Part shown: in pieces, positions 8,072-13,920 of the stretch | Position numbering within the stretch: position 1 is the first letter of the stretch | How the letters are laid out: every line of letters begins with the position of its first letter | NCBI GenBank assembly: GCA_050115935.1 | Contig: JASFPO010000026.1 | Location: 1-19,511 of the forward strand | DNA: 19,511 bases | Direction: 5' to 3' | DNA from: GCA-020344715 sp050115935 | Lineage (GTDB): Archaea > Thermoproteota > Bathyarchaeia > Bathyarchaeales > Bathyarchaeaceae | The notes under the pieces: model-generated | Told to the model about the DNA's origin: nothing | Database searches by the model: none | What the model saw: the letters and a program-made list of their open reading frames with translations, nothing else | Program-made: the position numbers and the translations under genes

Positions 8072-8365
8072 CTATCCTCCGCCAACTGGGACTGTAATCA
8101 TAACCACATCCTTGTCTTTAAGTTGGAAATCTAGTTTTCTTTCGCTTTTGCCGTTTACCATGACAAGTGTGTCAAGGCTAACTTGGCCCGTTTTTGGGTC
8201 TATTATGCTGTTGAACTCCTTTCCGTATTTTTCTGCCAGGGCATTGAGCATGTCTCGCAGTGTAGAATCAGGTTTTACTTCTTGCAGAATCTCTCTTTGC
8301 CCTGCTGTTTCCTTGAACATCGCATGGAGCAAGATTTTGACATGAGCTGTCAAGGTGTGACACAC
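8072..8365 (-). CDS. MoaD/ThiS-like ubiquitin-fold sulfur carrier
   Basis: The product has 97 residues from GTG 8365, or 93 from TTG 8353; neither has a clear ribosome-binding site. It shows the beta-grasp pattern (VKILLHAMFKETAGQ, DMLNALAEKYG, DTLVMVNGK, LKDKDVVMITVPVGGG) and ends in the essential Gly-Gly tail, which is adenylylated and thiocarboxylated. MoaD-type carriers give the sulfur for the molybdopterin dithiolene, and the AOR-family enzyme three genes down needs tungsto-bispterin. The co-transcription suggests a dedicated sulfur carrier for that cofactor. It opens a four-gene operon that shares a divergent promoter region with the AbrB-PhoU gene. A ThiS or tRNA-thiolation role is the alternative. 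Confidence 0.88.
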   Translation of the reverse strand: MCHTLTAHVKILLHAMFKETAGQREILQEVKPDSTLRDMLNALAEKYGKEFNSIIDPKTGQVSLDTLVMVNGKSERKLDFQLKDKDVVMITVPVGGG

Positions 8366-8375
8366 TCGGTTGGGG

Positions 8376-8395
8376 TCTTGAAGTATCTTGAAGTA
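8376..8395. repeat. Perfect 10-base tandem repeat upstream of the MoaD-like start
   Basis: TCTTGAAGTA occurs twice head to tail, 11 bases before the GTG start of the minus-strand operon. It lies between that start and the TATA elements at 8404-8460, so it falls in the leader or initiation region. It could be a binding site for a regulator, or chance. Confidence 0.5.
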
Positions 8396-8440
8396 TGACG
8401 TAGGTTTTAATCTTTTGCTTGAAGAATATTTTCGAAGACA

Positions 8441-8460
8441 TTTTTATATAACTTATATAT
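8441..8460. promoter_or_regulatory. Divergent TATA region for the AbrB-PhoU gene and the MoaD-AOR operon
   Basis: The block tttttatataacttatatat can act as a TATA box on both strands. On the plus strand the TATA centre near 8446 predicts a start near 8471 and a 25-base leader to the TTG at 8496. On the minus strand it predicts a start near 8420 and a leader of about 55 bases containing the tandem repeat at 8376-8395. A second minus-strand candidate (AAGATTAAAA, about 8403-8412) is nearer. Confidence 0.55.
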
Positions 8461-8495
8461 TTCCTATACACAGATTGCATTATGAGGAATGCTGT

Positions 8496-9512
8496 TTGGA
8501 GATTAGAAAGCTACAGAAGATTAGAGGTGGCAGTTTCACATTAACACTTCCAAAACAATGGGTTGAGAAAAGAAGGCTTGAAAGCGGCGAGCAGATCGCT
8601 GTTTCAGAGGAAGAAGACGGCTCATTGAGGCTTTATCCACTGGTGTCAGCGACGGAAAAGCCTCTTGAAGTGATGCTGTCGCTGGAAGACCATTCGGATC
8701 TCGCTGCTCTCGAATATTGTGTCGAGACGTATTATATTCAAGGAAGCAACCAAATCAGCATCTGTTGCAAAGAGATAATTCCAGTAGAACAGAAACGAAG
8801 GCTTAAACAGCTTCGCATGGAGTTACCTGGAGTTGAAGTAGCTGAGGAAGCCGCAGACAAGCTGAGTTTTCAGGTTTTGATAGACCCAACAACTTTCTCA
8901 TTGGAGTCGCTTATTGAGAAGACCTCTTCCTTTTCGCTTCATCTGCAAGAAGACGCTGTGAAGTCTGTTCTGGACTGGAACTTTGCACTTGCCAAAGAAG
9001 TTCTGGAACGAAGCAGAGAGGCTCAACGTCACTATCGCATGACAATCCGGCAAGTAGCACTCTCAAGTATGAACAGGGTCGTAGCAGAAAAAGTTGGGGT
9101 GAAAAACTGCCGGGAATGCATAACCTTTGCGCTGATTGCGCGAGATCTCAGTAGACTGGTTTACCACTCTTCATCCATTGCAAGGCACATTCTGTCTCTT
9201 GAAGGAAAAATGAAGGCAAATCCGGAAATATTGAGGACAATAGCTGAGGTTTCTAAGACCGCATATGAGATGCAGAGCGAAGCAGTTCAAGCCTTTCTTC
9301 AAAAGAATGTTAAACTTGCAATTGCTGTGTTTGGGAAGATGAAGTTCATGAGACAGGAAGAGGAAGCTCTGCTGAAGAAAATTCTAGAGAAAACAAGAGA
9401 TGTCGACACTGCAGTTGCGCTGAGTATGATAGCCCGTGATCTGCGGAGAATAGCTGGTTATGCTGTGGCCGTTGCAGATGATGCTATGAACCGGGTCTTA
9501 ACACCAGCATAA
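8496..9512 (+). CDS. AbrB-PhoU regulator (phosphate-uptake-regulator type)
   Basis: The product has 338 residues from a TTG at 8496, chosen because GAGG (8484-8487) stands 8 bases before it and the TATA box at 8443-8450 would exclude earlier starts. Residues 1-45 form a swapped-hairpin AbrB/SpoVT DNA-binding domain (IRKLQKIRGGSFTLTLPKQWVEKRRLESGEQI). A linker follows, then two PhoU-like three-helix repeats (about 150-335) with acidic patches. Archaeal proteins of this design are annotated as phosphate uptake regulators, but no Pst transporter is nearby. Here the gene diverges from the MoaD-AOR operon and is convergent with the Had-like gene (31 bases apart), so it may control one of them. It is probably a DNA-binding protein; the ligand is unknown. 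Confidence 0.85.
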   Translation: MEIRKLQKIRGGSFTLTLPKQWVEKRRLESGEQIAVSEEEDGSLRLYPLVSATEKPLEVMLSLEDHSDLAALEYCVETYYIQGSNQISICCKEIIPVEQKRRLKQLRMELPGVEVAEEAADKLSFQVLIDPTTFSLESLIEKTSSFSLHLQEDAVKSVLDWNFALAKEVLERSREAQRHYRMTIRQVALSSMNRVVAEKVGVKNCRECITFALIARDLSRLVYHSSSIARHILSLEGKMKANPEILRTIAEVSKTAYEMQSEAVQAFLQKNVKLAIAVFGKMKFMRQEEEALLKKILEKTRDVDTAVALSMIARDLRRIAGYAVAVADDAMNRVLTPA

Positions 9513-9543
9513 TACCGCAAGTGTTTCGGTTTCGAAATGAATT

Positions 9544-10650
9544 CTAGAAGTCTGGAGTTAGAACGACTCTCCTCTTCAGTTTTCCAGCATGAGATTGCTC
9601 AAAGGTCTCCTTGATCTTGCTCATTGGACGAACTTCAACAAAGGGCTTAATCTTGATGGTCCCATCTAAGACCCACTCCAGCACCTTGGGATAATGCTTA
9701 GGCGGGCACCCCCAAGTGCCTATAATCTCGGAATCAAAAGCCATAAGCCTCGAAATCATGTACTGGTTCACAGCTGCGCTGTAGCCAACCACGATCAACT
9801 TGCCCACGAAAGACAGAAGGCTGAGAGCTATCTCCTGACCTGGGCTGGACCCTGTAACCTCAAAGATCTTCCAAAGATAGTTGTGAGGCAGCCCATTGGC
9901 TTTACACATCTCTCGAAATTCGTTTCGGACTGCTCTTGCATCCTTGCCAGTGGAATTGATTACAAAATCGGTTCCGTACTGGAGAGCCCTCTTCAATTTT
10001 TCTGGATTTCTGCCAACACCGATAACTGTCTTGGCACCGAAGGCTTTCGCTAGTTGAGCAACGTAGTTGCCTAGTCCACCCGTGACGCCGACGACAACCA
10101 CATTGTCTCCTTCCTTAAGTTCAGCTCTCAGACAAGCTTGATACGGAGATGTAATGGCGTCCGCAATTACGGCCAACTCCGCTAGTTCAAAATCTCCGCG
10201 GTTTTTCACGAGGCAGAGATCTCTAGAAGGTACCGGTATGTGACTTGAAAAGCCTCCATAGATTCCAAGGCTGTTTCCAGGCATCTTCTGGGCTAAACAC
10301 CGATTTTCTCTTCCTGCCCTACAGATGGAGCAGTTGTGGCACGGCATAACCGCCGGCACGATGACCTCTTTACCTATCCAACCTTCATCACCTGCTACGA
10401 CCACACCGCTTATCTCATGTCCCAGAGTGAGAGGCGGCTTGTTTACTGTTGGAACACCAAGATAGAAGTAACCGATGTCGGTGTGACAAACGCCACAGCC
10501 AGCTACCTCTATAAGGGCTTCTCCTGATTGAAGGTCTGGAACTGGAATCTCGGTTTTCTCGAGTTTGCCTTCAATGACTCTTCCTGTCTCTTTGTTTTTG
10601 CTCCAAGGTTTAGTCATCTGCCAAGTCTGTATCTTGTGTGGCACTTTCAA
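9544..10650 (-). CDS. had: Zinc-type alcohol dehydrogenase, close to 6-hydroxycyclohex-1-ene-1-carbonyl-CoA dehydrogenase (Had/BamQ)
   Basis: The product has 368 residues from TTG 10650. This start is chosen because GGTGA stands 7 bases before it and the TATA box at 10688-10698 puts the transcript start near 10668, inside the longer ATG frame at 10674. Conserved marks are CGVCHTD (C52, C55, H56), GHE (78-79), the four structural-zinc cysteines C104/107/110/118, and the nucleotide loop GVTGGLG (188-194). As I recall the Had enzymes, the run YQSWQM...CHTDIGYFYDGVPTV..KPPLTLGHEISG and CLAQKMPGNSLGIYGGFSSHIPVP are family-specific, and both are matched almost exactly here. Had oxidises the 6-hydroxy group to the 6-oxo form just before Oah/BamA opens the ring, using NAD. 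This is the strongest evidence for aromatic-ring metabolism in the window. The fold is certain; the substrate is likely. Confidence 0.88.
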   Translation of the reverse strand: MKVPHKIQTWQMTKPWSKNKETGRVIEGKLEKTEIPVPDLQSGEALIEVAGCGVCHTDIGYFYLGVPTVNKPPLTLGHEISGVVVAGDEGWIGKEVIVPAVMPCHNCSICRAGRENRCLAQKMPGNSLGIYGGFSSHIPVPSRDLCLVKNRGDFELAELAVIADAITSPYQACLRAELKEGDNVVVVGVTGGLGNYVAQLAKAFGAKTVIGVGRNPEKLKRALQYGTDFVINSTGKDARAVRNEFREMCKANGLPHNYLWKIFEVTGSSPGQEIALSLLSFVGKLIVVGYSAAVNQYMISRLMAFDSEIIGTWGCPPKHYPKVLEWVLDGTIKIKPFVEVRPMSKIKETFEQSHAGKLKRRVVLTPDF

Positions 10651-10687
10651 AATTCTGTCACCTTGTTTAGGCATCTATACAGCGTGC

Positions 10688-10698
10688 ATATATATTTT
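10688..10698 (-). promoter_or_regulatory. TATA box for the Had-like gene
   Basis: On the minus strand the sequence reads AAAATATATAT. Its centre near 10693 predicts a start near 10668, which favours TTG 10650 (leader of about 18 bases with GGTGA) over ATG 10674. Confidence 0.55.
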
Positions 10699-10748
10699 CT
10701 CAGAATGCGCTACTTTCCAGCGGCTCTCAAATTATCATATCGTCAAGG

Positions 10749-11234
10749 CTAACTCTCACATTTTTCAATGAAACGTGCATATCTGACGATTGCGTCTCTC
10801 TGCACATTAGATTCCACTCCAATTCCTCGTCTTTCCCTGACTTCCCGCAAAGCCTTTTCAGGCGAGTGGCACTTGCTAACCAGGTAAGTAGCCAACATTG
10901 TTCCAGTTCTTCCAATGCCCGCGGCACAGCTAACAGCTACAGGCTTGTTCTGTCCAAGCATTTCATCCACAAAGTTCACGAACTCAACTATCTGTTCAAT
11001 CTTTGGGGAGGAAAAATCCCTAACTGGTATGAAAGCATATTCAAATCCAAGATTCTTCACTTGCTCTTCGTCGAGAGGACGCTCCATATTGAGGCAAACA
11101 ATCGTCTGTAAGCCCTTGTTCCACAGCCACTTAAGCTGCGTCTCGTTTTCAGGCCTTGCACTGCCTGCTATTTTTCCCTCAATTAACCAAGAAAACCTTG
11201 CTGGCTTGGAAGCAAAACGACGAAAAACCACCAA
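10749..11234 (-). CDS. Dual-specificity/tyrosine-type protein phosphatase
   Basis: The product has 161 residues from a TTG at 11234 (GGATG lies 7 bases upstream; GTG 11231 is also possible). The P-loop SCAAGIGRTGT (102-112) supplies C103 and R109, and D73 in VRDFSSP is the likely general acid. RFSWLIEGKIAGSARP (13-28) is typical of archaeal dual-specificity phosphatases. The residue before the catalytic cysteine is Ser, where most members have His, which may change the cysteine's acidity. The signature otherwise looks active, for phosphoprotein, phosphoinositide or nucleotide substrates. It lies 74 bases upstream of the Had-like gene on the same strand and has its own TATA box; I see no metabolic link. 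Confidence 0.88.
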   Translation of the reverse strand: MVVFRRFASKPARFSWLIEGKIAGSARPENETQLKWLWNKGLQTIVCLNMERPLDEEQVKNLGFEYAFIPVRDFSSPKIEQIVEFVNFVDEMLGQNKPVAVSCAAGIGRTGTMLATYLVSKCHSPEKALREVRERRGIGVESNVQRDAIVRYARFIEKCES

Positions 11235-11270
11235 ACAAAGGCATCCGTTTGTTCTTTTCTAGTTGCTCAC

Positions 11271-11284
11271 CAAAATATATACGT
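11271..11284. promoter_or_regulatory. Bidirectional TATA box (phosphatase gene on minus; possible short transcript on plus)
   Basis: The sequence aaaatatatacg reads as CGTATATATTTT on the minus strand. Its centre near 11278 predicts a phosphatase transcript start near 11252 and a leader of about 18 bases. On the plus strand it would start near 11302, upstream of the GGAGGAG at 11311-11317. Confidence 0.5.
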
Positions 11285-11330
11285 CTTAAATCGGTGCACA
11301 ACGTCTTTCAGGAGGAGATGATATGATCCC

Positions 11331-11438
11331 ATGGAGTTCTTGATACGCAACTGGTGTTTTCAGTGCATCTGTATGCCTGTTCGACCTATTGCATCTATGG
11401 AGGAATGCTCTATAGAAGATTTTTGCATTAACTATTAA
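11331..11438 (+). CDS. Possible 35-residue Cys-rich peptide
   Basis: The frame opens with ATG at 11331 and begins MEFLIRNWCFQCICMP, with C9-x2-C12-x-C14 and further cysteines at 26 and 32. GGAGGAG at 11311-11317 is present but 13 bases away, and another ATG at 11323 (hexapeptide, then stop) is better spaced, so this may be an uORF arrangement or chance. A TATA box at 11271-11281 could drive it. I recognise no family. Confidence 0.25.
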   Translation: MEFLIRNWCFQCICMPVRPIASMEECSIEDFCINY

Positions 11439-11463
11439 TATCTATTCATCCAAGGTTTTAATT

Positions 11464-11536
11464 GTGCGGGCAGAGGTCTGGTATTGTTAATACGTCTCTC
11501 GACCTTCCTCTCACTCTTTCACCTCTATACCCGCAC
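11464..11536 (+). ncRNA. Candidate 73-base structured RNA or inverted-repeat element
   Basis: GTGCGGG (11464-11470) pairs with CCCGCAC (11530-11536) and AGAGGT (11472-11477) pairs with ACCTCT (11521-11526), separated by a one-base/three-base bulge. Inside, GTATT-gtt-AATAC (11481-11493) forms a second hairpin. A TATA-like ctattaatat at 11432-11441 is about 26 bases upstream of 11464, exactly where a plus-strand RNA would start, and a T5 run is at 11553-11557. It has the length and 7-base end stem of a tRNA, but there is no T-arm, D-arm or anticodon arm, so it is not one. On the minus strand it lies 8 bases after the winged-helix gene's stop and could act as a 3' untranslated hairpin instead. 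Confidence 0.4.
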
Positions 11537-11543
11537 TCTCTAG

Positions 11544-11885
11544 TTATATGGGTTTTTGCCGATACGATTCTAATACTAAGCCCCATACTGCAGTGTTTCT
11601 CAAGAACTGAAGACCCTTTTGAGTCAATTTGTATCTGGCCAGTTCTTGACCATTCAGCGGATCTGCAGCCCTTATTGCATCACAAGTAACAAGAAAATCT
11701 AAGTACTTGTTCACTTGTTCAAAATTCAGGTTTGCAGCTCGCATTATGTTTGTCTTTGTCTTTCCATTTGGGTCGGTGGTGATTGTTTCCAGAATATCTT
11801 TTACTATACTGGCTCTGTCTCTGTACTTGAATCTGGATACTAATATCCCTTGAAAGAATGCATTAAACGACAAACCAGTATTCAA
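11544..11885 (-). CDS. Archaeal winged-helix transcription regulator (ArnR1/HTH_45-like)
   Basis: The product has 113 residues. The start is TTG 11885, because GGAGGGG (11894-11900) is 8 bases upstream and the TATA box at 11921-11930 predicts a transcript start near 11901; the in-frame ATG at 11903 would lie upstream of that. After a 20-residue N-terminus, RASIVKDILETITTDPNGKTKTNIMRAANLNFEQVNKYLDFLVTCDAIRA is the helix-turn-helix, and YKLTQKGLQFLRN is the beta-wing and last helix, a common small archaeal regulator type. There is no ligand domain. The hairpin element at 11464-11536 follows its stop codon by 8 bases. The target is unknown. Confidence 0.82.
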   Translation of the reverse strand: MNTGLSFNAFFQGILVSRFKYRDRASIVKDILETITTDPNGKTKTNIMRAANLNFEQVNKYLDFLVTCDAIRAADPLNGQELARYKLTQKGLQFLRNTAVWGLVLESYRQKPI

Positions 11886-12131
11886 CCTCGCATCCCCTCC
11901 CATTATCTAATGTGCACTTCTATTAAATAATTTTTTTGGTGTGACTGATGGAAGCTTCTCCATACAAATCGATAAGGAACAAGTAAGTCTCACTCATTGC
12001 TATGAATTATCATGGCACAGATTATGCTAAGAATGTGCTAGAATGCTTGTCTGCTTCAAAATCAAGAAAATTCATAGTGGAATTTCACTCTTTGCGAAAA
12101 ATAGAAAAGCTCTAAACAGATACTTGATACC

Positions 12132-12137
12132 AGGAGG
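12132..12137 (+). promoter_or_regulatory. Strong ribosome-binding site aggagg for the GYD gene
   Basis: AGGAGG is 7 bases before ATG 12145, the best-matched Shine-Dalgarno site in the window. The 11904-12131 stretch upstream has no gene I can support. Confidence 0.7.
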
Positions 12138-12144
12138 TTGATAC

Positions 12145-12435
12145 ATGCCTGTATATGTTCTTCTTTCTACTCTCACCGATGAGGGAAGGAAAACCGTAAA
12201 AGATAGGCCGGAAAGAATCAAAGAAGTGAACAAAGAAATTGAAGCTTTGGGCGCAAAAGTTCTATCGCAGTATGCTGTGCTTGGACCATATGATTTTGTT
12301 AACATTGTGGAGGCTCCGAACAACAAAGTCATTTCCCGAATTTCGATGGACTTGGGTTCTAGAGGAACCATTCAAATCATGAGTTTAGCGGCCATTCCAA
12401 TAGATGATTTCATTGAAAGCATGAAGAAACGATAG
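12145..12435 (+). CDS. GYD-domain protein
   Basis: The product has 96 residues. MPVYVLLSTLTDEGRKTVKDRPERIKEVNKEIEALGAKVLSQYAVLGPYDFVNIVEAPN is the GYD-domain pattern: an alpha/beta ferredoxin-like fold with a GPYD turn (47-50). The family forms small dimers or trimers and is common in archaea and bacteria, but its function is unknown; the fold is similar to the Lrp ligand-binding domain. It has no DNA-binding region of its own. It is convergent with the CBS gene (47 bases apart), and a T-rich stretch at 12450-12470 should end its transcript. Confidence 0.88.
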   Translation: MPVYVLLSTLTDEGRKTVKDRPERIKEVNKEIEALGAKVLSQYAVLGPYDFVNIVEAPNNKVISRISMDLGSRGTIQIMSLAAIPIDDFIESMKKR

Positions 12436-12449
12436 AGCCACAAACATCC

Positions 12450-12470
12450 TCTTTTTTCTACTTTTATTTT
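12450..12470 (+). terminator. U-rich transcription terminator of the GYD gene
   Basis: The run tcttttttctacttttatttt follows the stop codon by 14 bases. Archaeal polymerase stops at such T tracts without a hairpin. Confidence 0.6.
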
Positions 12471-12482
12471 GCCAGTTGTCGA

Positions 12483-12941
12483 TCAAACCACGTAGTAGCC
12501 CAAAACTTTCTGCAGCCGTTTCGGTGGAGCCTGCTGAGCAGAAAGCTTTTTGAGTATTTTCATCATCTGAGGCTGAAATCTCGCAATATCTGTGAGGCTT
12601 ATCAATCCTACAAGGTTTCCGCCTTCAATAACTGGAAGCTTTTTGATTTTGCGTTTGAACATCAGTTTTGTGGCATCCTCCAGCTCCATGTCAGGATCTC
12701 CAATTATGAGAGGTTTGGTCATTATCTGGCGAACTTTGGTTTTGGTGGGATCTCTTAGTTTCGCGATGACCCGCTTTAGCAGGTCTCTCTCGGTGAGTAT
12801 TCCAACGGCTCTTCCTCTTCTAGTAACTACTAGGCAGCCGATTTCATTCTCGTTCATGATTTTCACTGCTTTCATCACTGGTGCATTGGAATCCACTGTG
12901 ATGACGTCTTCAACCATTATGTCTTCAAGTTTAAGCATCAT
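12483..12941 (-). CDS. Two-CBS-domain protein
   Basis: The product has 152 residues and two CBS domains: residues 9-62 (VEDVITVDSNAPVMKAVKIMNENEIGCLVV..GILTERDLLKRVI) and 72-123 (IMTKPLIIGDPDMELEDATKLMFKRKIKKLPVI..LVGLISLTDIARF). CBS pairs bind adenine nucleotides (AMP, ATP, SAM) and act as energy sensors; with no other domain, the partner is unknown. The tail after 125 is basic (KILKKLSAQQAPPKRLQK). ATG 12941 is followed by a second ATG at 12938. A TATA box at 12975-12981 predicts a start near 12953. Confidence 0.92.
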   Translation of the reverse strand: MMLKLEDIMVEDVITVDSNAPVMKAVKIMNENEIGCLVVTRRGRAVGILTERDLLKRVIAKLRDPTKTKVRQIMTKPLIIGDPDMELEDATKLMFKRKIKKLPVIEGGNLVGLISLTDIARFQPQMMKILKKLSAQQAPPKRLQKVLGYYVV

Positions 12942-12974
12942 GTTGACACCAGACTAAACCTTACGTTTCTATCG

Positions 12975-12981
12975 ATATAAA
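12975..12981 (-). promoter_or_regulatory. TATA box for the CBS-domain gene
   Basis: On the minus strand the sequence reads TTTATAT, about 37 bases before the ATG at 12941, giving a leader of about 12 bases. Confidence 0.45.
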
Positions 12982-13088
12982 CTCACAGAAGACAGGATTT
13001 AGATTCAGAAATAACATTCAAAGAATAAGAATTGAGAAGAGTTGTGAAGCTGGAAATACGCTTACGGTTTCCCTACGCAAAGGCGCTT

Positions 13089-13111
13089 GGATGCCCCCAG
13101 GAAAGGCATCC
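13089..13111. other. Stem-loop in the mscL-CBS gap
   Basis: GGATGCC (13089-13095) and GGCATCC (13105-13111) form a perfect 7-base inverted repeat with a 9-base loop. It is 55 bases past the mscL stop codon and beyond its T-rich terminator, and about 150 bases upstream of the CBS gene. No T run follows, so it does not look like a terminator. It may be part of a small RNA or a protein-binding site. Confidence 0.4.
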
Positions 13112-13140
13112 TCGATAACTGTAGTGCACGCTATTCTGAT

Positions 13141-13156
13141 GGTGAAAAGAAAAAGG
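13141..13156 (-). terminator. U-rich terminator of mscL
   Basis: After the mscL stop the minus strand reads CCCCCCTTTTTCTTTTC, a C-run followed by a T tract about 12 bases after the stop codon. Confidence 0.55.
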
Positions 13157-13165
13157 GGGGCTGTG

Positions 13166-13594
13166 CTATTCGATTCCCCAGCGTTTGGTGACCTTCACTA
13201 GGATGAAGATCACGAAGGCTACGATTGCGAAGGTTATCAGCGCTGCCAAGAATTCTCCTACCCCAAATAACTGACCTACATAGTTGGGGTCTATAGGGTT
13301 GCCTTGACTATCTAGTTCTGTGGGTGGGACTCCTATTTTGAATGTTGCCAAGTTTCCAAGGCCAGGTATTACTAGACCTATTATTGGCATCACTAAGCCT
13401 GTGACGAGTGATTGGACGAGGGCACCGAGATAGACACCCATGATGAAAGCAACGGCAAGCCCCATAACCTTGTATTTCGAGATGAAATCCATGAATTCGT
13501 TCCAAAGTCCCTCTCGTGGTGGTGGAGCCGGCTTGGGCTCAAGTAACTCCCTGATCCGCTTCAACTCCTCTAACATCTTATCTTCTTTCGGCAT
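13166..13594 (-). CDS. mscL: Large-conductance mechanosensitive channel MscL
   Basis: The product has 142 residues, the usual MscL length. FMDFISKYKVMGLAVAFIMGVYLGALVQSLVTGLVMPIIGLVIPG (34-78) is the N-terminal amphipathic helix and TM1, which lines the pore (G-x3-G spacing). A periplasmic-type loop of about 30 residues follows, then TM2 in FGVGEFLAALITFAIVAFVIFILVKVTKR (110-138). The channel opens under membrane tension and releases solutes in osmotic down-shock. Unlike bacterial MscL, it carries a 30-residue charged and Pro-rich N-terminal extension (MLEELKRIRELLEPKPAPPPR), possibly replacing the C-terminal bundle, which is nearly absent. It is likely monocistronic. Confidence 0.93.
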   Translation of the reverse strand: MPKEDKMLEELKRIRELLEPKPAPPPREGLWNEFMDFISKYKVMGLAVAFIMGVYLGALVQSLVTGLVMPIIGLVIPGLGNLATFKIGVPPTELDSQGNPIDPNYVGQLFGVGEFLAALITFAIVAFVIFILVKVTKRWGIE

Positions 13595-13639
13595 TTACAT
13601 CACGTTATTGAGAGAACTCCTTTTCTGCATTTAGCTTTT

Positions 13640-13920
13640 TAGGCTTTCGAAACGTAAAGATAACCGAGGAGAGACAGCATTCTTTTGAAGAGGTTGTCAA
13701 TGATCCTAATGCAACAGTTATCGTTGCTGATCCTGACAGAAACACTCAAGAATTGAAATCCATATCCGAACTAGGAGAAGAAGTGAGAGAGCTGGTAAGA
13801 GAGACATTGACTTCAACCGAAAGCATCAACGTTTCAGCAATAAAGCCCTCAAAATGTCAGAGTATTCCTTGCCATCGGTCCTCTTGGCAGACATGCACAA
13901 TGATTAGCGCTTCATTCTAG
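13640..13920 (+). pseudogene. Possible gene remnant without a start codon
   Basis: The only gap of about 300 bases in this part (13595-13903) holds an open frame that reads like protein (HSFEEVVNDPNATVIVADPD, NTQELKSISELGEEVRELV) and ends at TAG 13918-13920. It has no ATG, GTG or TTG before the TTG at 13755, and its last 25 codons look random, while a second frame there ends in ADMHND. This suggests a gene that has lost its 5' end and possibly shifted frame. It overlaps the 3' end of the ICMT-type gene by 17 bases. It could also be non-coding; I recognise no family. Confidence 0.25.

Noticed and set aside
11464..11536. A tRNA gene, because of the 7-base end stem and 73-base length
   Set aside because: No T-arm (GGTTCRA-type), no D-arm and no anticodon stem on either strand; kept as a structured element instead.
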